From positions 1 through 54,472 of the forward strand of contig CANIZL010000040.1 of NCBI GenBank assembly GCA_947471985.1: 54,472 bases of DNA, read 5' to 3'. A program made the position numbers and the translations under genes. Positions 34,150 to 43,664 of this stretch are shown piece after piece. The notes beneath the pieces were generated by a model. The model was not told the origin of the DNA. It was given only the letters and a program-made list of their open reading frames with translations, and did not search any database. Each line of letters starts with the position of its first letter. Positions within the stretch are counted from its first letter, which is position 1. This stretch comes from Verrucomicrobiota bacterium (GTDB taxonomy: Bacteria > Verrucomicrobiota > Verrucomicrobiia > Limisphaerales > UBA9464).

Positions 34150-34986
34150 ATGAGTGTTTCCTTGCTTTCTGCACCGGTTTTGGACCGCGAAGTGCCGGTG
34201 GTGTCGACGCCCCGTCGCTCGGTGACGCGGCTGCTGGCGCCGCTTGAATTTGTGGCGGAACACTCGGCCCATCTGCTGAGCAAGTCGCTGGGTTCCTTCG
34301 CCAGCGGGGGCGCCCATTACGCCCTGCCTCGCTACCTCTATGTGGGCCCCAAAGGCGGCGGGGAAATCCTCCGGGTGGGCATTTTTGCGACGTTGAATGG
34401 GGACGAACCCGAGGGAGCCCTGGCGTTGGGGCATTTTCTTCAGGCCTTGGAGCGACAGGCGGATCCGGCGCAGGGATTTGCCCTCTTCCTTTACCCGGTG
34501 TGTAATCCCACTGGTTACGAGGACAACACGCCCAACGCTCGTACGGGGCGGGATCTCAATCGGGAATTCTGGCGGGAATCGACCCAACCGGAGGTGCGCT
34601 TTCTGGAGTCGGAGATCTGGATGCAGGGTTTTCACGGACTGATCACGCTGCGCAGCGCGGCGGATTCGTCCGGCATTCATGGCTTCGTTCAGGGGAGCGT
34701 GCTTTCGGAAAGTTTGCTGGAACCGGCGCTCCTCGCGGCGTCGCGCTACGTGCCCCGGAATCGGGAGACACAGATCCGCGGGCTTCCGGCCCGGGATGGC
34801 ATCATTCACCAAGGCTATCCGGGCATCCTCCAAGCGGTGCCGGGCTTGGTGCGGCCGCCCTTTGAAGTGACCCTGGTGAGTCCGCGACGAGCGCCCGTGC
34901 ATCGTCAGGTGGAGGCGCTCAGTGCGGCCCTCGCGAGCCTGCTGACGGAGTTCCGTTATCTGCAGGCCATTGCGCAGAACATTTGA
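34150..34986 (+). CDS. M14/aspartoacylase-like protein lacking zinc ligands
   Basis: 278 residues with the core of the M14 carboxypeptidase/succinylglutamate desuccinylase fold: ILRVGIFATLNGDEPEGALA, FALFLYPVCNPTGYEDN and RTGRDLNREFW. The family zinc motif HG(D/N)E reads NGDE (N83), and the second-ligand strand reads LITLRSAADSSGIH without the usual D-x-H-E. The enzyme is therefore probably catalytically inactive or changed in chemistry, possibly a binding protein. It follows the shared motif at 34072 and is divergent from the Rrf2 gene. Confidence 0.75.
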   Translation: MSVSLLSAPVLDREVPVVSTPRRSVTRLLAPLEFVAEHSAHLLSKSLGSFASGGAHYALPRYLYVGPKGGGEILRVGIFATLNGDEPEGALALGHFLQALERQADPAQGFALFLYPVCNPTGYEDNTPNARTGRDLNREFWRESTQPEVRFLESEIWMQGFHGLITLRSAADSSGIHGFVQGSVLSESLLEPALLAASRYVPRNRETQIRGLPARDGIIHQGYPGILQAVPGLVRPPFEVTLVSPRRAPVHRQVEALSAALASLLTEFRYLQAIAQNI

Positions 34987-35064
34987 GCGCCCAGCACCTC
35001 CCCGAATCCGTCCCCGCGATATTTCCAACGTCCCGAATTCACGTTCCCCTTCCTCCACTTTCGC

Positions 35065-35325
35065 ATGAGCAGCCCTGAGCCTGTCACCTCGCAAAAACTG
35101 GATCTGCCGGTCCAGTCCCCCGCCTCCCGCACCGCGGGAATCCTTTCTCCGGAAATCGCCCAAGCCATCGCCACGTCGCTGGCGGAGCTGGAATTCGGCT
35201 CCGTGGAAATCACGATTCACAATTCGCGCGTGGTGCAGATCGAACGTCATGAGCGCATTCGTTTTGCCTCCGCGGGGCGGGAGGAGCCGGTGCCCTCCCG
35301 GCGGCGGTCTGGTTCCGGTGCGTGA
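35065..35325 (+). CDS. YezD-family (DUF2292) small protein
   Basis: 86 residues. The conserved core LEFGSVEITIHNSRVVQIER follows a helix (PEIAQAIATSLAE) as in YezD. The family is small and unstudied; I associate it with sulfur-assimilation neighbourhoods, which fits the Rrf2 and cysK genes here. Its transcript appears to end at a hairpin terminator (35371-35390) that touches the next gene's start. Confidence 0.8.
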   Translation: MSSPEPVTSQKLDLPVQSPASRTAGILSPEIAQAIATSLAELEFGSVEITIHNSRVVQIERHERIRFASAGREEPVPSRRRSGSGA

Positions 35326-35370
35326 ACCGTGAGGCACCGCAGTTCATAGTTTCGCTCAACGCCCGGACGT

Positions 35371-35390
35371 GCCGCATCCTGCGGCGTTTT
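35371..35390 (+). terminator. Intrinsic terminator directly abutting the next start codon
   Basis: GCCGCA (35371-35376), TCC, TGCGGC (35380-35385), then GTTTT. The stem is perfect and the ATG of the CBS-like gene begins at 35392. No RBS is visible in the 20 bases before that ATG. The hairpin probably ends the YezD transcript, or acts as an attenuator for the next gene. Confidence 0.6.
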
Positions 35391-35391
35391 C

Positions 35392-36189
35392 ATGAAACAG
35401 CTCAAATCCTCCCTGGGCGATCTCCGGCGTTTGTTCGTGCGGACGATCACCCTGCGGGATATCGCCGAACCCCTGGGTTCCTTCGATGCCAGTCAACCGG
35501 CGCCGGAGGTGGGCGCGTTCATGTCCGAGCGCGGCTATGACGTCGTCGGGGTCCGGGTGAACGGAGTGGTGGCCGGGTACGCGGTGCGGACGGATCTCGT
35601 CGCCGGGAACACGGGGCAACATCGACGCGCTTTTGCTGCGACCGATGTGCTGCCGGACAGCGAACCGTTACTGGGTGCGTTGGCGGCGCTACGGGAGCGG
35701 CGGCACGTTTTCATCACCGTGCTCGGGCATGTGGGCGGCATTGTCACGCGCGGCGATCTGCAGAAGGCGCCGGTCCGGCTGTGGTTGTTCGGCCTGGTTT
35801 CGCTCCTGGAAATGCAGCTGCTGCGCGTCGTGCGGGAGCGGTATCCTTCGGACGATTGGAGCGCGCATCTGACCGGTGAGCGAGTGGCGGGAGCGCGGCG
35901 GATCTTCGCGGAACGGCGGCAGCGACGGGAGGAGAACGACCTGCTGGATTGCCTGCAACTGGGCGACAAGGCGGCGATATTGATGAAGGACCCCGCGCTT
36001 TTTGCGCAGAGCGGCTTTACCTCCAAGGCGGCGTTGGCGGCGTTTTTTCAACAGGTCGGCGCGCTACGGAATGCCCTGGCGCATGCCAACGATATTTTGC
36101 TCGGCGAATGGCCGGCGCTGCCGGATTTGGTGACGGACCTGGAATCGTTTCTGGAGCGTCTCGAGGCGACCACGGTGCCGCCGGTGTAA
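35392..36189 (+). CDS. CBS-domain-like protein with helical C-terminal domain
   Basis: 265 residues. The N-terminal half is arranged like a CBS pair (ITLRDIAEPLG, GAFMSERGYDVVGVRVNGVVAG, RHVFITVLGHVGGIVTRGDL). The C-terminal half is helical and HEPN/Swt1-like in texture (QVGALRNALAHANDILLGEW). The R-N-x-LAHAND segment resembles RxxxH motifs of HEPN RNases, but that is a weak match. CBS pairs bind adenosyl ligands. No RBS is visible and a terminator abuts the ATG, so the true start may be later, for example the ATG at 35521. Confidence 0.6.
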   Translation: MKQLKSSLGDLRRLFVRTITLRDIAEPLGSFDASQPAPEVGAFMSERGYDVVGVRVNGVVAGYAVRTDLVAGNTGQHRRAFAATDVLPDSEPLLGALAALRERRHVFITVLGHVGGIVTRGDLQKAPVRLWLFGLVSLLEMQLLRVVRERYPSDDWSAHLTGERVAGARRIFAERRQRREENDLLDCLQLGDKAAILMKDPALFAQSGFTSKAALAAFFQQVGALRNALAHANDILLGEWPALPDLVTDLESFLERLEATTVPPV

Positions 36190-36236
36190 TTCGCGGCGGC
36201 ACCCGGAGGGTGGGTGGACGCGGGACGAGTCGCGAT

Positions 36237-37193
36237 TCAAACAACGTCGCTCTCGGGGCTGATATCGGCGAACAGCCACGACGAGAGATAACGTTCACAA
36301 CTGGACGGAATGATGGCGACGATGGTCTTGCCCTGATTTTCGGGGCGTCGACCCACCTGGATGGCGGCCCACGCGATGGCCCCGCTGGAAATGCCCACCG
36401 GGATGCCATCGAGGCGATTGATCTCCTTCGAGATCGGACCGGCGTCGTCCTCGCTCACCGTGATGACCTCATCCACGACGGCGCGGTTCAGGTTGTCCGG
36501 AATGAAGCCGGCGCCGATGCCCTGCAGTTTGTGGGGACCAGGCAGGCCGCCGGAGATGACGGGTGATTTGGCCGGTTCGACGGCGATGGCGCGGAAGTTG
36601 GGGTTGCGGGCTTTGATCACCTCGGCGACGCCGGTGATGGTGCCGCCGGTGCCGACGCCGGCGACGACGAAGTCCACTTTTCCCTGAGTGTCGCGCCAGA
36701 TTTCCTCAGCCGTGGTGCGGCGATGCGCGGTGGGGTTGGCGGGATTGGAGAACTGCTGGAGGATGAGGCTGTTGGGAATGCGGGCGTGGAGTTCCTCGGC
36801 CTTGGCAATGGCACCCTTCATGCCGCGGGCACCCTCGGTGAGGACGAGTTTCGCCCCCAGAATTTTAAGCAATTTGCGGCGTTCGAGACTCATGGTCTCG
36901 GGCATGGTGAGGATCAACGTCAGTCCCCGCGCGGCGGCGACGAAGGCGAGGGCGATGCCGGTGTTGCCGCTGGTGGGCTCGATCAGAATTGTCTCGTTCG
37001 TGATGCGGCCGGACGCGAGGGCGTCATCGATCATGGCCAGACCGATGCGGTCCTTGACCGAGGACAGCGGGTTGAAGAATTCGAGCTTCAACAGCAGATC
37101 GGCGACGACGCCGTGTTTGGCGGCGGTGCGATGGAGGCGGACCAGCGGAGTGTTGCCGATGGTTTCAGTGATGTTGTCGTAGATTCCGGGCAT
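36237..37193 (-). CDS. cysK: Cysteine synthase A (O-acetylserine sulfhydrylase)
   Basis: 318 residues. PLP lysine K47 in [11 protein letters not shown], substrate loop [18 protein letters not shown]-phosphate loop [15 protein letters not shown], and [11 protein letters not shown] are all canonical. It makes L-cysteine from O-acetylserine and sulfide in the cytoplasm. The usual C-terminal P-D-S/T-GERYLS is replaced by PSSCERYLS, with a Cys where Gly is common. It lies convergent with the CBS-like gene and 47 bp downstream of the second ExbD gene. Confidence 0.93.
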   Translation of the reverse strand: MPGIYDNITETIGNTPLVRLHRTAAKHGVVADLLLKLEFFNPLSSVKDRIGLAMIDDALASGRITNETILIEPTSGNTGIALAFVAAARGLTLILTMPETMSLERRKLLKILGAKLVLTEGARGMKGAIAKAEELHARIPNSLILQQFSNPANPTAHRRTTAEEIWRDTQGKVDFVVAGVGTGGTITGVAEVIKARNPNFRAIAVEPAKSPVISGGLPGPHKLQGIGAGFIPDNLNRAVVDEVITVSEDDAGPISKEINRLDGIPVGISSGAIAWAAIQVGRRPENQGKTIVAIIPSSCERYLSSWLFADISPESDVV

Positions 37194-37239
37194 GGTGGGG
37201 GCTGGTTTGAGGTTGAAGTGCGGACGAAATGGAGGGGCG

Positions 37240-37653
37240 TCAGGGCGCGGTTTCGGTGGCCAACCCCATCTTGGTTATCCCCAGTTGCTGGACGATATCG
37301 AGCACGCGGATGACGTGCTGATAGTCGGCATTTCCCGCGCCTTTGATCACGAGGGCGAGGTCCGGATTGGCGGCCTTCAATCCCGCCAGGCTGTCGTGGA
37401 GTTCGGGGAGAGTGCGCGGCTGACCATTGAGGGTTACGGCGCCAGTGGCGGCCACGATCAACTGGTTGGGGCGCAGGGCGTCCTTGGGTTGAGTTGGGGG
37501 GATTTTGGCGGACGGCAGGTTCAGTTCGAGATCATTGACCAGCTGTGGCGTGGTGATGATGAAGATGACCAGGAGCACGAACGCGAGGTCGAGCAACGGG
37601 GTGATGTTCAGCTCGTTCAGGGAGTTGTGGTGGGATTGGGAGACCTTTTTCAT
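37240..37653 (-). CDS. exbD: ExbD/TolR-family biopolymer transporter (second copy)
   Basis: 137 residues. One N-terminal helix with the conserved proton-carrying Asp in [16 protein letters not shown]; a periplasmic domain follows. It overlaps the TonB stop as ATGA. The N-terminus is nearly identical to the other ExbD copy (38324-38743), while the periplasmic parts differ, so the two are diverged paralogues. Probably forms a proton-driven motor with ExbB. Confidence 0.9.
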   Translation of the reverse strand: MKKVSQSHHNSLNELNITPLLDLAFVLLVIFIITTPQLVNDLELNLPSAKIPPTQPKDALRPNQLIVAATGAVTLNGQPRTLPELHDSLAGLKAANPDLALVIKGAGNADYQHVIRVLDIVQQLGITKMGLATETAP

Positions 37654-38315
37654 GGCAGGGCCAATCGGTTGTCGGCCTCGGCGACGACGTCGAAGCGGAC
37701 GAGGAATTGCGGCGGGAAACTCTTGGGCGGCGGCCGGCTGAAGCGCTGGGTGGCGGTCAGGACCCGGCGAACGGATTCGTCCCAGACGGCGTTACCTGAT
37801 CCGCTTTTCCAATCGGTGCGGGTTAACTTTCCTTGGGGATCGACGGTCAGTTCGATCTCGGCGACAAAGGACTCATCGGCGATACCCTCGGGTCGAGTCC
37901 ATTTGGAGCGAAGGGTGAACTCGACAAAACCGCGATAGAGGGCGACGGGATCGGACGTGGATTCCACGGCCTTGGCGCCGTCGGTAAAAGCGAAGGCAGG
38001 CAAACCGACCGGCGGCGGGGCCGCGGCCGGAGCCACAGTGGCAGCGGGCGGCGCGGTGGCGACGGTGGGCGGTGGGGGCACCTCGGCGGGCGGGCGTGCC
38101 GGTTCCGGCTTGGGTTCGGGTGGTTTCTCCTCCTTGGGTTTTTCCGGCGGTTTTTCCTTGGGCGCCATGGTGATGGCGATGGTCTTGAGTTGCTTCCCGA
38201 GGTAACCCTCACGCGCGGCGAGGAAGGCCAGTGCGGCGATGATCGCCGCATGAAAAACAAACGAAACAACGAGGTTGAGTCGTGCGGAGTTTTTTCGTTT
38301 ACGCTGGATGGCCAT
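37650..38315 (-). CDS. tonB: TonB-like energy transducer
   Basis: 221 residues. A single N-terminal helix (LNLVVSFVFHAAIIAALAFL), a Pro/Glu/Lys-rich periplasm-spanning stretch (KEKPPEKPKEEKPPEPKPEP region), and a C-terminal TonB/TolA-like domain (VAEIELTVDPQGKLTRTDWK, RFSRPPPKSFPPQFLVRFDV). It sits between two ExbD genes. No TonB-dependent receptor is in the window, so it may energise the porin, the TpsB protein or a distant receptor (inference). Confidence 0.8.
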   Translation of the reverse strand: MAIQRKRKNSARLNLVVSFVFHAAIIAALAFLAAREGYLGKQLKTIAITMAPKEKPPEKPKEEKPPEPKPEPARPPAEVPPPPTVATAPPAATVAPAAAPPPVGLPAFAFTDGAKAVESTSDPVALYRGFVEFTLRSKWTRPEGIADESFVAEIELTVDPQGKLTRTDWKSGSGNAVWDESVRRVLTATQRFSRPPPKSFPPQFLVRFDVVAEADNRLALP

Positions 38316-38323
38316 GATGGGGC

Positions 38324-38743
38324 TCAGTGTTCGCCGGGTTTCAGCGCTTCGGTGGCCAGGTCCACCTTGACGACATTGGCCTGCTGGAGGACGTCGAGGA
38401 CGCTGACGATGCGGTCGTATTTGGTCCGGGCATCGCCGCGCACGATGACGCTGAGATCCGGATCGTCGGTGCGGAGTTGGATGAGTCCCGATTGCAGGGC
38501 GGCGACATCCACCTCCTGTTTGTTGAGGAAGAGTTTACCGGCGCCATCGACGGTGACGTAGTTGGCCTTGCGGGGCGGATCCTTGGGCCGGGAGGCGGCG
38601 GTGGGGAGGTTCAGGTCGAGGTCATTGACGACCGGGGTGGTGGTGATGATGAAGATGACGAGCAGGACGAAGGCGAGATCGAGCAGGGGCGTGATATTCA
38701 GCTCGGTGAGCGAATGATGATGGGACTGGGAGCACTTCTTCAT
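38324..38743 (-). CDS. exbD: ExbD/TolR-family biopolymer transporter (first copy)
   Basis: 139 residues. N-terminal helix [19 protein letters not shown] with the conserved Asp; periplasmic domain ending VDLATEALKPGEH. It lies 8 bp after ExbB and 8 bp before TonB, clearly in one transcription unit. Confidence 0.9.
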   Translation of the reverse strand: MKKCSQSHHHSLTELNITPLLDLAFVLLVIFIITTTPVVNDLDLNLPTAASRPKDPPRKANYVTVDGAGKLFLNKQEVDVAALQSGLIQLRTDDPDLSVIVRGDARTKYDRIVSVLDVLQQANVVKVDLATEALKPGEH

Positions 38744-38751
38744 GCGGCCTC

Positions 38752-39603
38752 CTAGCGCGACCCGGCACTGGCGGCCGGGTTAAAGTCCTGCAAGGCGCCG
38801 ACGATGCGATCACCCAGCGCGCGATTGGCTTCGGTCAATTGTACGGCGAGCCCGCGATTGGCCTCATTGATCTCCTCACCGAGCGGCCGGTTGTCCACGT
38901 AGGTGTGTTCGATGGACGTGGCGAATTCGGTGGCAAACGCGTCGAGTTCCTGGGTGATGGCGCGGATGCTGGTGACCATGAAATTGTAGGCGAACATGGC
39001 CGGGATGGCGACGAGCAGTCCGATGACGGTGGCGATGAGGGCGCCGGCCACGCCGGGGGCCATCGTGGTGAGGCTGGCGGAGTTGGCCTTGGCGATGCCG
39101 GAGAAGGTCTCCATCACGCCCCAGACGGTGCCGAGCAGACCGATGAAGGGGCCGCCGGCGACGGCGGTGGAGAGCACGATCATGCCCTTTTCCAGGCTGA
39201 GCGCCTGCTGACTCGCGGTGCGTTCGAGCGCGACTTTGACGGAATCGAAGGACGCCGTGCTGACCCGTTGCTGGCCCTTGATTTCGACGGCGTGATTTTT
39301 GAGGTGGTATTCCAATTCATCCGCCCCGGCGACATAGAGTTCGTAGGCGGGGGCGCCGTCGAAGTCCTCCGGTTTTCGAGCGAGTTCGAGGGGATCCCGG
39401 GTGGCGCGGTAGGAGGCAAAAAAGCGTTTGGCCTCGCGGCGGGCGATCCAGAGCTGGCGCGCCTTGGTGAGGATCACGGTCCAACTGAAAAGCGAGACAA
39501 TGACCAGGGTGCCGATGGTGATCTTGCCCTCCACAGTGGACTTTTCGAAGGCAAACTGGAGGGCGCCGGAGGCGAGCAGGGGAGGCAAGGTAGACGGGGT
39601 CAT
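38752..39603 (-). CDS. exbB: ExbB/TolQ/MotA-family proton channel
   Basis: 283 residues from the ATG at 39603; an upstream TTG at 39618 is the alternative. Three membrane helices: TIGTLVIVSLFSWTVILTKA, GMIVLSTAVAGGPFIGLLGT and GVAGALIATVIGLLVAIPAM. The GLLGTVWGVMETFSGIA motif is canonical. The C-terminal tail is longer than usual, helical with repeated ANR (EANRGLAVQLTEANRALGDR). With the ExbDs it forms the motor feeding TonB. Confidence 0.9.
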   Translation of the reverse strand: MTPSTLPPLLASGALQFAFEKSTVEGKITIGTLVIVSLFSWTVILTKARQLWIARREAKRFFASYRATRDPLELARKPEDFDGAPAYELYVAGADELEYHLKNHAVEIKGQQRVSTASFDSVKVALERTASQQALSLEKGMIVLSTAVAGGPFIGLLGTVWGVMETFSGIAKANSASLTTMAPGVAGALIATVIGLLVAIPAMFAYNFMVTSIRAITQELDAFATEFATSIEHTYVDNRPLGEEINEANRGLAVQLTEANRALGDRIVGALQDFNPAASAGSR

Positions 39604-39614
39604 GGAAAGGGAGA

Positions 39615-42600
39615 TCAAGGCGTGTTTTTCGGGGGCAGGATGACGGTTACGCGACCGGTGTAGCGGGTGAGTTTGGGACCGGCGGCGACGCGGCGTTTGG
39701 GATCCTCGGTTTCTTCCCGGGTGGTTTTGGCCGCGCTGGTTTTGGCGGTGTCGTCGCCCTGCAATCCCTGGCTGGCCCCGGCGGCGGCGTTGCCCTGGGC
39801 GAAGCCCACGGAGCTGGAGGAGACGTTGCCGCTGGTGCTGACGTTTTGCGAAAGCAGCGCGGCGTCCACGGAGGCGCCGCTCGCATTCACGCTGCTGACG
39901 CCGATGATGGTGCCGGAGACACTGCCGCCGGCGCCCACGCTCACGCTACCCTGAGCGAGGGCGGTGACGTTCACGTTTTGTTGCGCGCTGAGGCTGATGT
40001 TTTCGCGGGCAAAGACGAGGCCCTGAATGTCGCCGGTGGCTTCGAGCTTCACCGTACTGCCAATGACCCCCGAGCCGCGGGCGTCGATGTTGCCGGCATA
40101 AATGACGTGGCCGTCGGCATCCTGGGTTCCGGCGCGGAGTGTGACGGTGCCGGCGCTGGAGCCCACGCCATTGAGCGGTATTTGGACGACGCCGCCGGCA
40201 CTGGCGATGATGTTACCGCGCGGGGTCTCGACGAGGATGTTGCCCACGGGGTTTTGCGAAGCGGGGAATTGGGCGTCCAACGACGGCGGAAACGTGGTCG
40301 CCAGGATGCCGCTGCCGGGAATGGTGGGCGAGTAGGTGCGGATCTCGTGCGTTAACGGATCCACGTGAATCTTTTCGACGGTGGCGGCGCCGGAACCGCC
40401 CGTGCCCGCGTCGACATTTCCCTCCAGGGAACGCACGGTAACCTTGCCGCCGTCATACCCGGCGATGCGCGAACCGTTCACGTCGATATCGCCACGGGCG
40501 ATGACGGTGACGTCGCTGGGATCCACGGTGAAGATGCCGCGGGCATTCGCGTCATTGGCCTGGAAAGTCGCCGAGCCCACGTGGACGCTGCCGCCGGCCA
40601 CCACGGAGATGTCGCCGCCGTTGAGGGAGGCGATTTTCGTGGAGAACATGTCCAGGTTGCCGCCCAGATCGACGCGGATATCGGCCCCGTGCGTGAAGTA
40701 TTTGGCCAAGGCGCTGTTGCCCCGGGGGCCTTGCGACACGATGCCGACGGTCGCCCCGAGGTCGAGGTTTTGGGCCTGGATTTCGAAGGCGCCGCCGCCG
40801 CCGAGGCGGTAGCCGGTGTCGGAATTCAGCGGGACATCCTGGCTGGCGAGATACAATTGTTTCGCCACGTCGGGACTGAGCGTGGCCACGAGGCGCGTGG
40901 CGGGGTCGCCATTGGGCAGCACCACGGGCTGGCCGTTGGCATCGAAGACCCGCACCGGGGTGTTCAAGAGCAACTGCAGTTCATCCCCCGTCATGCGGCC
41001 CTGGAAGGTCAGTGTCCCGGTGGTTGCAGTGTAGGAGAATCGGTTTTCCAATCCGCCCAACGCCCCGCTGAGCGGCGGAAAAATGAGTCCCTGTTGGAAG
41101 GCGCTGAAATCCGGCGCGGTCGCGAGCGGGATGCTGGTGAACTCGTTCCGGTTGAGGATATCACCGCCCACGTGGATCCGGGTGACGTCTTCGTTGCGCA
41201 GGTTTTGTCCGTCGAAACGGCTGTTCACCAGATTGCCGTCCACGCGGATCTCGGCCCGTTTCGGCACGCCGAGCAGCACGTTTTTCAGGTCGCCCGCGAG
41301 CTGGAGATTCACCGCGGTGGTGTCCTCCAAATGAAGGGGCACGGCGGCGTGATCGGCCACGCCGAAGTCGCCGAAGCTCCGGTACTGGGTTTTGCCGCTG
41401 TCGGAGACGATCAACTGCGCGAGATCGCCGGCCTTGGTTCCGATCAGCGAACCGCCGTCGGTCGTCCGAATGCTGAGATTTCCCAGCGGCGAGGGAAAGA
41501 GCAGCACGTCATTGCCCAGGAGAACGCCGCCGGCGCCGGCAGTGATCTCCAATGTGCCGGGATAGATGGGGGGCATGCCCTGCGCGAAGGTGTCGTTGAA
41601 ACGCGGCAGGGCGGTGCCGCGCAACTGGACGGAATTGCCGGCAAAGAGGCGGGTGTAGGCGTCGGCGGAGTAATCGAAGCGGAACCGATTGAGGGAAACG
41701 CTGGAGCCGAGGTTGTTGAACAAACCGTTGGGATTGCGGACTTCCTGCAGCAGCACGTCGTGGGTGGCGTTTACGGTCCAACCGCCTTTTACCACGCTCA
41801 AGGCGAGCAGGCGGGCCGCGGTGCCGGCGTCGCGACCGGCCGTGACAGTGCCAGCGCCATTGCGGACGACGAAATGGCCACTGACATCGCGGCCGGCAGT
41901 GACGCTGACGTTGCCGGGAGCTTCCCCAAATGCGCCGCTGCCCGCGTCATTTTGCGTCCCGCCCGATAACGGTAGAAGGCTGATGATATCCTGGCCGGCC
42001 TTGAGCGAAACGTTGCCGCCTTGTGCCGTGCTGATGCCGCCCAGATCGGCATCGACCGTGTAGCCGGACGGGAGGAAGCGGAATCCGTTGTTCTGGGTGC
42101 CGGTGTTGAGGTTGCCGGCCAGTGCCTCAACGTCGATCGCGCCGCCGCCGACGGTCCGAACATGTCCGCTGGCGACGGTGACATTATTGCCGGCGCGCAG
42201 CTGGACGTGGCCGTTTTGAGCCTGCAGCGACCCGGTGCCACCGAAGGCGAGGTTGCCCACGCCGGATTTCAGGGCGCCTGATCCGCCGGCGAAATCGCGG
42301 CCGGCCGCGAGCGTCACCGACCAGTTTTCGCCGGCGACCAGATTGGCGCCGTTGGCGATGGTGAGATTGTTGCCCGCTTCCAACGTGAGCTGACTGCCGG
42401 GCGCGTTGATGCCGGTGCTGGACTCCAAATCCCAAAGGGTTCCGGCGGCCACGGTGATATTGCGGGTGGCTTGGAGAGTGATTTTCGAAAAGCCGACGAA
42501 GGCGGAACCCACATCCAGATTCAGGGTGCCTGCCGGTGGATCCCCGGCGCCGACCTGTCCGGAACCGGCGTTACTATTCCCGGAGCTACCGATCACGATG

Positions 42601-43664
42601 TCCTGCGGGTCGATCAACAATTGGCCGCCCACGCTGCCGGCCTGGGCATGGCCGTCGATCTGCGAATGAATCGCCGGTGTGTTTGGCGCAGAGATTTCGA
42701 CGAAACCGCCGGCCCCGCCCGACGCCCCGCCGGGGATCTGGATCCGCGAGGTGGGCGTGTCGGAGAAGGTATCCGCGGACTTGAGGGTGATGCGGCCGGC
42801 GTCGCTGGGGCGGGCGGCATCGCCCGCGGCGGACAGCACGGAACCCGGACCGAGATTCACTGCGCCGGACGCGACGAGTTCGATGACGCCATTGTGTTCG
42901 CGCACGGAATTGGCCTGCACGAGGCCGTCCTGATTCACGACGTTGGCATGCAGGGCGATGGTGCCGGCGTCGGCGATGAGCCGGCCGGTGTTGTCGACGG
43001 ATCCCTGGGGCAGGGTCACCTGGGCGCTGAGTCCACGTCCATCGGGACGGGAACTCAGCGAAACTTCCTGACCCGCGAGCAACCCGACGGAGCCCTCGGG
43101 TGCCTGCAGGGTGCCGTGATTTTCGAGGTGGGCTCCGATGAGGAACAGGGAGCCACCGCGTTCGGCCTGGAGTTGACCGTAGTTGATGATGCCGGCCTGC
43201 GGTGGGGCGCCATTGAACTGCCAGAATTGTCCGCCGCCCGACTCCGTGGGCGTGGCGGGCGCGGTGGAAATCACGAGTCCCGCGGCGCTGACGAAAGCCT
43301 GCGGACCAAAATAGAAGCCCGCCGCGTTGACCAGTACAACGGTGCCGTTGGCGGTCAGGTGGCCAAAGATCTGGGAGGGGTTGGCATCATGAATCTGGTT
43401 CCAGACCACGGAGGTCGCCGAGGGCTGGATGAAGCGGGTGATTTCGCTCGGGGCGATATTAAAGGACTGCCAGTTCAACACCGCATTGGGCGACGTCAGG
43501 ATGCTGAGCTGCGGACCATTGACGGTGGCGCTGGCGGTGCCGCTTTGGACACTGAGGCCGAGGGGATTGGCCTGCGTCGGCGGGGTCGCGATGGGAGCCA
43601 GCCCCAGGCAACCGCCCAGAAACAGGACGGTGGAACGGGAAGAAGGAGCGAGTGGCGGGTTCAT
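39615..43664 (-). CDS. TpsA exoprotein (filamentous-haemagglutinin family)
   Basis: 1349 residues. A signal peptide (RSTVLFLGGCLGLAPIATPP) precedes a TPS secretion domain at about 35-270 (LSVQSGTASATVNGPQLSIL, FGHLTANGTVVLVNAAGFYF, FVSAAGLVIST). The family's NPNG is changed to NAAG, and the rest is a long beta-helix of Gly/Val/Asn-rich repeats (VSLKAGQDI, VTVIARGDIDVNGSR, RGNIIASAGG). It ends basic (EETEDPKRRVAAGPKLTRYT). It is a surface or released adhesin- or toxin-like carrier secreted by TpsB. Its ATG overlaps the TpsB stop by one base (TGATG). Confidence 0.85.
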   Translation of the reverse strand: MNPPLAPSSRSTVLFLGGCLGLAPIATPPTQANPLGLSVQSGTASATVNGPQLSILTSPNAVLNWQSFNIAPSEITRFIQPSATSVVWNQIHDANPSQIFGHLTANGTVVLVNAAGFYFGPQAFVSAAGLVISTAPATPTESGGGQFWQFNGAPPQAGIINYGQLQAERGGSLFLIGAHLENHGTLQAPEGSVGLLAGQEVSLSSRPDGRGLSAQVTLPQGSVDNTGRLIADAGTIALHANVVNQDGLVQANSVREHNGVIELVASGAVNLGPGSVLSAAGDAARPSDAGRITLKSADTFSDTPTSRIQIPGGASGGAGGFVEISAPNTPAIHSQIDGHAQAGSVGGQLLIDPQDIVIGSSGNSNAGSGQVGAGDPPAGTLNLDVGSAFVGFSKITLQATRNITVAAGTLWDLESSTGINAPGSQLTLEAGNNLTIANGANLVAGENWSVTLAAGRDFAGGSGALKSGVGNLAFGGTGSLQAQNGHVQLRAGNNVTVASGHVRTVGGGAIDVEALAGNLNTGTQNNGFRFLPSGYTVDADLGGISTAQGGNVSLKAGQDIISLLPLSGGTQNDAGSGAFGEAPGNVSVTAGRDVSGHFVVRNGAGTVTAGRDAGTAARLLALSVVKGGWTVNATHDVLLQEVRNPNGLFNNLGSSVSLNRFRFDYSADAYTRLFAGNSVQLRGTALPRFNDTFAQGMPPIYPGTLEITAGAGGVLLGNDVLLFPSPLGNLSIRTTDGGSLIGTKAGDLAQLIVSDSGKTQYRSFGDFGVADHAAVPLHLEDTTAVNLQLAGDLKNVLLGVPKRAEIRVDGNLVNSRFDGQNLRNEDVTRIHVGGDILNRNEFTSIPLATAPDFSAFQQGLIFPPLSGALGGLENRFSYTATTGTLTFQGRMTGDELQLLLNTPVRVFDANGQPVVLPNGDPATRLVATLSPDVAKQLYLASQDVPLNSDTGYRLGGGGAFEIQAQNLDLGATVGIVSQGPRGNSALAKYFTHGADIRVDLGGNLDMFSTKIASLNGGDISVVAGGSVHVGSATFQANDANARGIFTVDPSDVTVIARGDIDVNGSRIAGYDGGKVTVRSLEGNVDAGTGGSGAATVEKIHVDPLTHEIRTYSPTIPGSGILATTFPPSLDAQFPASQNPVGNILVETPRGNIIASAGGVVQIPLNGVGSSAGTVTLRAGTQDADGHVIYAGNIDARGSGVIGSTVKLEATGDIQGLVFARENISLSAQQNVNVTALAQGSVSVGAGGSVSGTIIGVSSVNASGASVDAALLSQNVSTSGNVSSSSVGFAQGNAAAGASQGLQGDDTAKTSAAKTTREETEDPKRRVAAGPKLTRYTGRVTVILPPKNTP

